IMG/VR virus record: IMGVR_UViG_3300028837_001110 | Span: 1 to 39,541 of that record | DNA length: 39,541 nt | Origin: a virus | Direction: 5' to 3' (one strand) | Part shown: piece after piece, positions 37,217 through 39,541 of the stretch | How positions within the stretch are numbered: the first letter of the stretch is position 1 | Layout: each line of letters starts with the position of its first letter | Position numbers and translations under genes: made by a program | The notes under the pieces: model-generated | Seen by the model: the letters and a program-made list of their open reading frames with translations, nothing else | What the model was told of the DNA's origin: nothing | Databases searched by the model: none

Positions 37217-37385
37217 CCCCTGCCCTCTTTGCTTGCTTTTTTGCCCAGTCTATCCAGCAATTAATTGCAATCTCTTTTTTGAATGTGCATTTTTTATATT
37301 TTTCACACATCCCAGGCGGACAATTTTGTTTATTAAATAAATATTCAATAAGCACTTTTATAATTTCATCTTTGTTTTTTAACAT
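37209..37385 (-). CDS. Small cysteine-containing protein (58 aa)
   Basis: MLKNKDEIIKVLIEYLFNKQ then NCPPGMCEKYKKCTFKKEIA and INCWIDWAKKQ. Four cysteines (C22, C27, C33, C43) are compatible with a small metal-binding knuckle, as in common phage proteins ending CxxCWxxWAxK. ATG 37385 overlaps the YopX stop region and its stop overlaps the methyltransferase start. Unknown function. Confidence 0.65.
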   Translation of the reverse strand: MLKNKDEIIKVLIEYLFNKQNCPPGMCEKYKKCTFKKEIAINCWIDWAKKQAKRAGDE

Positions 37386-37794
37386 CGCTCACCTCCTCTA
37401 ATAATTCAGGGTTTTCGTTAATATTACCTATTATTTCTATTTTTTCTTTAAAACAATTTAATTCAAAAAAACTAAGAGGATAATTATCTTTTATTCTTCT
37501 CATTTCAAAAGCACAGTTTTTATTATTCCAATACACTATATATTTGCTTTCACTATATCTTTTTACAATATCACTCTCATAAATCTCTTTATCTTTTTTG
37601 TCTTTAAACCCGGTATCAAATTCAACAATAAATCTATTATTATTATCTACTTCAAAATTACATGGTTCTTTATTCCAACCGATCCAGCCGGTACTATATT
37701 CTATCAATCCATCAGGAGTTAACCGAAAACTAAACTTTCTTTCCTCTTTAAGATATTTTTGATTAAGTGTATCCCATATCCTATATTTTCTCAT
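37366..37794 (-). CDS. YopX-family phage protein
   Basis: A 142-residue protein: MRKYRIWDTLNQKYLKEERK, DTGFKDKKDKEIYESDIVKR, YIVYWNNKNCAFEMRRIKD and IEIIGNINENPELLEEV. The TGxKDKxGKEIYExDIVK...EIIGNIxENPELL pattern is diagnostic of the YopX family, widespread in phages of Gram-positive and Gram-negative hosts and of unknown function. ATGA overlap with the GIY-YIG-like gene. Confidence 0.9.
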   Translation of the reverse strand: MRKYRIWDTLNQKYLKEERKFSFRLTPDGLIEYSTGWIGWNKEPCNFEVDNNNRFIVEFDTGFKDKKDKEIYESDIVKRYSESKYIVYWNNKNCAFEMRRIKDNYPLSFFELNCFKEKIEIIGNINENPELLEEVSDVKKQR

Positions 37795-38195
37795 TTCCTT
37801 TTCCTCCCCGGCATAGTCCCTGGCATAACCTTGTTTTTTATCGGCAATAATAGCCTTTCAAGTATCACTTCCAGCCTGCTGGCAAGAAACATATTGTGCG
37901 TATTGATTGTGATAATCTCTTCCTCTTCCAGCTTTTCGTGACTATGACAAATCCGCTCTTTCATCTCCTCCGCTTTTCCCACGTAAGATACAACCTGATA
38001 ACCAGAGATAAAAAGATATACTCCGGTACCCAGGGTTTCTTTGATCTTCTTTTTCCCCGGGAAAAAAGCAAAATAATTAAGCCCTAAATACCGTAAAATC
38101 GCATGGATTATAATCGCATCATCTCTATTGATGAACGCAGGTAACTCTATAATTGAGTGTACGGTCTTATCTTTGTTATTCGTGTTTACTATCAT
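37791..38195 (-). CDS. GIY-YIG-like nuclease-domain protein
   Basis: A 134-residue protein with GVYLFISGYQVVSYVGKAEE (GVY 58-60, YVG 71-73), R81, and a later RLEVILERLL / N121 element: the order GIY...YIG...R...E...N of the GIY-YIG superfamily, with GVY/YVG variants. Divergent, so activity is uncertain; a DNA-cutting or repair role, or a homing-type remnant, is possible. Confidence 0.6.
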   Translation of the reverse strand: MIVNTNNKDKTVHSIIELPAFINRDDAIIIHAILRYLGLNYFAFFPGKKKIKETLGTGVYLFISGYQVVSYVGKAEEMKERICHSHEKLEEEEIITINTHNMFLASRLEVILERLLLPIKNKVMPGTMPGRKRK

Positions 38196-38198
38196 CTT

Positions 38199-38435
38199 TC
38201 ACCTCCAGTTTTCTTTTAAGTGCTGCAAAACCCTAATCACAGAATCAACGGAATCTATCGTATCAAAAACAAACATCATTTCAGGCTTGATGTATGCATC
38301 AGGATACTCCCTTCCTGCCTCTCTTTTTTTATCCGTTTGTTGAAAGGCTATTATATTGTGAATCTGATTTTTTAATTTTATTTCTCCGCTCGAGACAAGC
38401 ATTGTGCCGTCAAAAAAATATATATTATTACTCAC
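38199..38435 (-). CDS. Hypothetical protein (78 aa)
   Basis: MSNNIYFFDGTMLVSSGEIK then NQIHNIIAFQQTDKKREAGR and FDTIDSVDSVIRVLQHLKE, alpha/beta. GTG start at 38435 with GGAGGTGAAAG ahead. Overlaps the preceding gene. Not recognised. Confidence 0.65.
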   Translation of the reverse strand: MSNNIYFFDGTMLVSSGEIKLKNQIHNIIAFQQTDKKREAGREYPDAYIKPEMMFVFDTIDSVDSVIRVLQHLKENWR

Positions 38436-38772
38436 CTTTCACCTCCGGCTTTTCTATCAATTCATCAATTGTTTTTCCGGTTGCTTCTTGTAATATTACA
38501 ATACATTCGTTTTTAAAAACAGAGTTATTGCTTTGGTGCGATAAATGTGAAAGACAAAACATATTTAGACACATTTTTGTTAATCGTCTTCTATCGTCTA
38601 ATAACTTTTTTAAGACACTTGCAACCTCTTTTTTCATATTCATAGTTTTTAATCCTGCTATAGTATATATCTTCGTACATGCTTGTTTTTCCTGCAAATC
38701 TGGCGTTATTTCAAAACCTGGTATTTTTTCTATATGTGTTTCTAACAACGTATAATTAGATTCCTCTGTCAT
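38428..38772 (-). CDS. Hypothetical protein (114 aa)
   Basis: MTEESNYTLLETHIEKIPGF then VASVLKKLLDDRRRLTKMCL and NECIVILQEATGKTIDELIE. Mostly helical; the basic DDRRRLTK region may bind nucleic acid. ATGA overlap with the XF1762 gene upstream. Not recognised. Confidence 0.65.
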   Translation of the reverse strand: MTEESNYTLLETHIEKIPGFEITPDLQEKQACTKIYTIAGLKTMNMKKEVASVLKKLLDDRRRLTKMCLNMFCLSHLSHQSNNSVFKNECIVILQEATGKTIDELIEKPEVKGE

Positions 38773-39224
38773 CTACAACCCCTTTCTAATATAATTTCCC
38801 ATCGTATCTTATTGCACAATGGATGCTTGTCTTCTCTTGTCCTGCTTTTACATGACCATGAACGCCCTTTTATTTTTTTAATTTTTTTCCAATTCGAAGC
38901 TTTCAGAGATGTTCCTTTTTCTGTGACAAGTGTGTACGTAATCGCCTTTTTATAACCAAGCGCTTTGGCAGCTCTCGTTAAAGCTCCATAAATCATACTT
39001 GCTATATTTTTTTTTGATGCATTTGTACAACATCGTGTTATTTCAATCGTATATCCGTCGTCTAACATCCTGGAAACTGGACGTCCTGCAATACCCACCC
39101 CTATGAGTTTATTTTTTTCTTGTATTCCCACACCGAATTTCCAACCAATTGGCGCTATATGATGTGAATGATTTTTATTCACAAATTCTTTTGCTTGTTT
39201 GAAGGTTATCGGTATTATAATCAC
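38769..39224 (-). CDS. XF1762-family protein (GNAT/Mom-like)
   Basis: A 151-residue protein with the family pattern AKEFVNKNHSHHIAPIGWKF, LIGVGIAGRPVSRMLDDGYT, IEITRCCTNASKKNIASMIYGAL and YKKAITYTLVTEKGTSLKASNW. XF1762 proteins are GNAT-like and related by fold to the phage Mu Mom DNA-modification protein. In this phage it stands upstream of two DNA methyltransferases, so a third DNA-modification activity is a reasonable inference. GTG start 39224 with AAGGAG ahead. Confidence 0.8.
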   Translation of the reverse strand: MIIIPITFKQAKEFVNKNHSHHIAPIGWKFGVGIQEKNKLIGVGIAGRPVSRMLDDGYTIEITRCCTNASKKNIASMIYGALTRAAKALGYKKAITYTLVTEKGTSLKASNWKKIKKIKGRSWSCKSRTREDKHPLCNKIRWEIILERGCR

Positions 39225-39249
39225 TCCACTCTCTCCTTCCCCTTTCCTT

Positions 39250-39541
39250 TTAAAATAAATCAGGAAACTCCTTTCTTAATTTACGTCCTGGAATAATCCC
39301 ATCCAGATTATTTTTCATAAATACCGGAATATCTAAATCAAAAAAAGGTTGTATCATTTCCCTGGTTGCTTTTATCCGATCTTTCCGGTTTCCGGACTCT
39401 TGACCTACGTGAATCCAGTCAAATTTTTCTTCTACCATTTCTATAAATCTATAGCTAAAAGTATTTTGAATTGGTTCTATTGATAATAATAATTTATTTT
39501 TAAAATCCTGCATGTTGTCAATTTGTACAGCATGATTTCTA
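39250..39541 (-). CDS. DUF5131 (Gp37/Gp68-like) protein, C-terminal part
   Basis: Continuation of the gene at 1-587 across the circular join: ...MQDFKNKLLLSIEPIQNTFS, then FDWIHVGQESGNRKDRIKAT and IPVFMKNNLDGIIPGRKLRK, stop at 39250. The VGQESG...RxxxxEWxRxIxxQ-type and FxKN motifs match the C-terminal part of the family. The last 144 bases repeat the first 144 of the window. With the other part, 244 residues. Confidence 0.85.
   Translation of the reverse strand, partial: RNHAVQIDNMQDFKNKLLLSIEPIQNTFSYRFIEMVEEKFDWIHVGQESGNRKDRIKATREMIQPFFDLDIPVFMKNNLDGIIPGRKLRKEFPDLF
39398..39541. repeat. Terminal direct repeat, right copy
   Basis: Identical to bases 1-144 of the window; marks the circular join inside the DUF5131 gene. 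Confidence 0.95.

Overview
The window is a complete or nearly complete genome of a tailed, siphovirus-like bacteriophage. Its first 144 bases recur exactly as its last 144 (1-144 = 39398-39541), so it is best read as a circular map of about 39,397 bp opened inside a gene. Every gene I support lies on the minus strand, so transcription runs from high to low coordinates and around the join. The capsid is HK97-type (terminase, portal, protease, major capsid protein). A tail tube, a two-frame tail chaperone and a tape measure, with no sheath gene, indicate a long non-contractile tail. I found no integrase and no full-size repressor. The host is probably diderm: the lysis region has a pair of overlapping coiled-coil membrane/secreted proteins of spanin type. 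A spirochaete host is possible from the style of these proteins, but that is a weak inference.

Layout in transcription order. (1) 13.3-10.6 kb: a tiny helix-turn-helix gene with a strong, apparently leaderless promoter, then small unknown genes, four of which are separated by repeated structured RNA leaders. (2) 10.6-8.99 kb: a promoter-terminator leader RNA, an initiator-type tRNA, a small protein and a probable recombination protein. (3) 9.0-5.4 kb: one 1186-residue protein that joins an SbcD/Mre11-like nuclease to an SbcC/Rad50-like ATPase. (4) 5.4-2.7 kb: tiny membrane proteins, an ASCH-like protein, zinc ribbons, two oversized tRNA-Leu-like elements and a PD-(D/E)XK protein. (5) 2.75-0 kb and across the join: a second leader RNA of the same design, a zinc-ribbon protein, a replication initiator with origin-like iterons inside its gene, and a DUF5131 protein. 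(6) 39.2-34 kb: XF1762 protein, GIY-YIG-like protein, YopX, two DNA methyltransferases and small unknowns. (7) 33.9-13.6 kb: late genes from one promoter: terminase, portal, a LamG-like protein, protease, capsid, connector, tail, lysis.

Most neighbours overlap by ATGA, GTGA or TTGA, so translation is strongly coupled. Many start sites were moved from the longest open frame by Shine-Dalgarno position. Most attractive for follow-up: the SbcD-SbcC fusion; two leader RNAs whose 5' ends are perfectly complementary to the loop of the following terminator; the two tRNA-Leu-like RNAs that lack a foldable anticodon arm; the nested lysis genes sharing one Shine-Dalgarno; and a promoter/operator family with leaderless starts beside a phage-borne initiator tRNA. 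No homology search, folding program or promoter model was run; all calls are by eye.
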